Assembly (NCBI RefSeq): GCF_014640075.1
Contig: NZ_BMGG01000007.1
Span: 372,001-436,000 of the forward strand
Reading direction: 5' to 3'
Length of the DNA: 64,000 nucleotides
DNA from: Chelatococcus reniformis
GTDB lineage: Bacteria > Pseudomonadota > Alphaproteobacteria > Rhizobiales > Beijerinckiaceae
In this document: piece after piece, positions 63,999-64,000 of the stretch
Layout: each line of letters starts with the position of its first letter
How positions within the stretch are numbered: position 1 is the stretch's first letter
Made by a program: the position numbers and the translations under genes
Notes under the pieces: generated by a model
What the model saw: only the letters and a program-made list of their open reading frames with translations
The model's database searches: none
What the model was told of the DNA's origin: nothing

Positions 63999-64000
63999 AC
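63995..64000 (+). CDS. Start of the next gene of the operon (two codons only)
   Basis: The ATG at 63995 overlaps the VWA gene's TGA, in the same coupled manner as the upstream pairs. A second VWA (BatB-like) gene is usual at this place in MoxR operons, but nothing of it can be seen here. Confidence 0.35.

Overview
The window is 64 kb of high-GC DNA with the gene content and intergenic repeats of an alphaproteobacterium, most likely Hyphomicrobiales (Rhizobiales). The pointers are the aroK-aroB-CorC order, a cyclic-glucan exporter of the NdvA/ChvA type, leuC and leuD held apart by a small metallopeptidase, and several dispersed palindromic repeat families of the kind common in rhizobial genomes. 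No rRNA, tRNA, insertion sequence, phage or CRISPR array was seen. The genus cannot be fixed from the sequence alone.

Layout. 0-3 kb: shikimate pathway (aroK 3' end, aroB) and a CNNM/CBS membrane protein. 3-9 kb: VOC protein, NdvA-like exporter, and a convergent polysaccharide export lipoprotein and Wzz-like chain-length protein. 9-12 kb: leuC, metallopeptidase, leuD. 12-20 kb: mixed housekeeping genes (formamidase-like protein, rplS, a candidate 25-residue peptide gene with a perfect Shine-Dalgarno, cfa, lysC, acyl-CoA synthetase, degenerate nuclease). 20-24 kb: phosphate (Pit) and zinc/magnesium (CorA/ZntB) transporters. 23-27.6 kb: glutaryl-CoA dehydrogenase, class III CoA-transferase and a ThDP enzyme. 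27.6-31 kb: 2OG oxygenase, SnoaL-like protein, YqhA-like membrane protein, LysR regulator. 31-35.5 kb: valine catabolism (mmsA, isobutyryl-CoA dehydrogenase, mmsB), interrupted by a lower-GC secreted protein gene. 35.5-43.5 kb: O-antigen-ligase-like protein, Baeyer-Villiger-type monooxygenase, orphan substrate-binding protein, LuxR solo, nucleoside transporter, CinA, VOC.

43.7-48 kb is a complete nitrile-to-acid module: a cobalt-type nitrile hydratase whose beta chain is split into two genes, its accessory protein, an amidase, and a convergent AraC regulator. 48-60.4 kb is an envelope/sulfatase neighbourhood: an outer-membrane channel-like protein, DUF3302 protein and HlyD adaptor in one operon, divergent from the first of two Tat-exported arylsulfatases. 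It also holds two small exported proteins, an AraC regulator, a Hint-domain protein, an exported HAD phosphatase and the second arylsulfatase. 60.5-64 kb is a MoxR-DUF58-DUF4381-VWA operon that continues past the end.

The observations most worth a second look are the 25-residue ORF with its own terminator at 14.98 kb, the split nitrile hydratase, the sulfatase/export neighbourhood with a thrice-repeated motif TTGGCACAA-N3-GCATAG, and repeats whose terminal CTAG supplies the stop codon of three unrelated genes.
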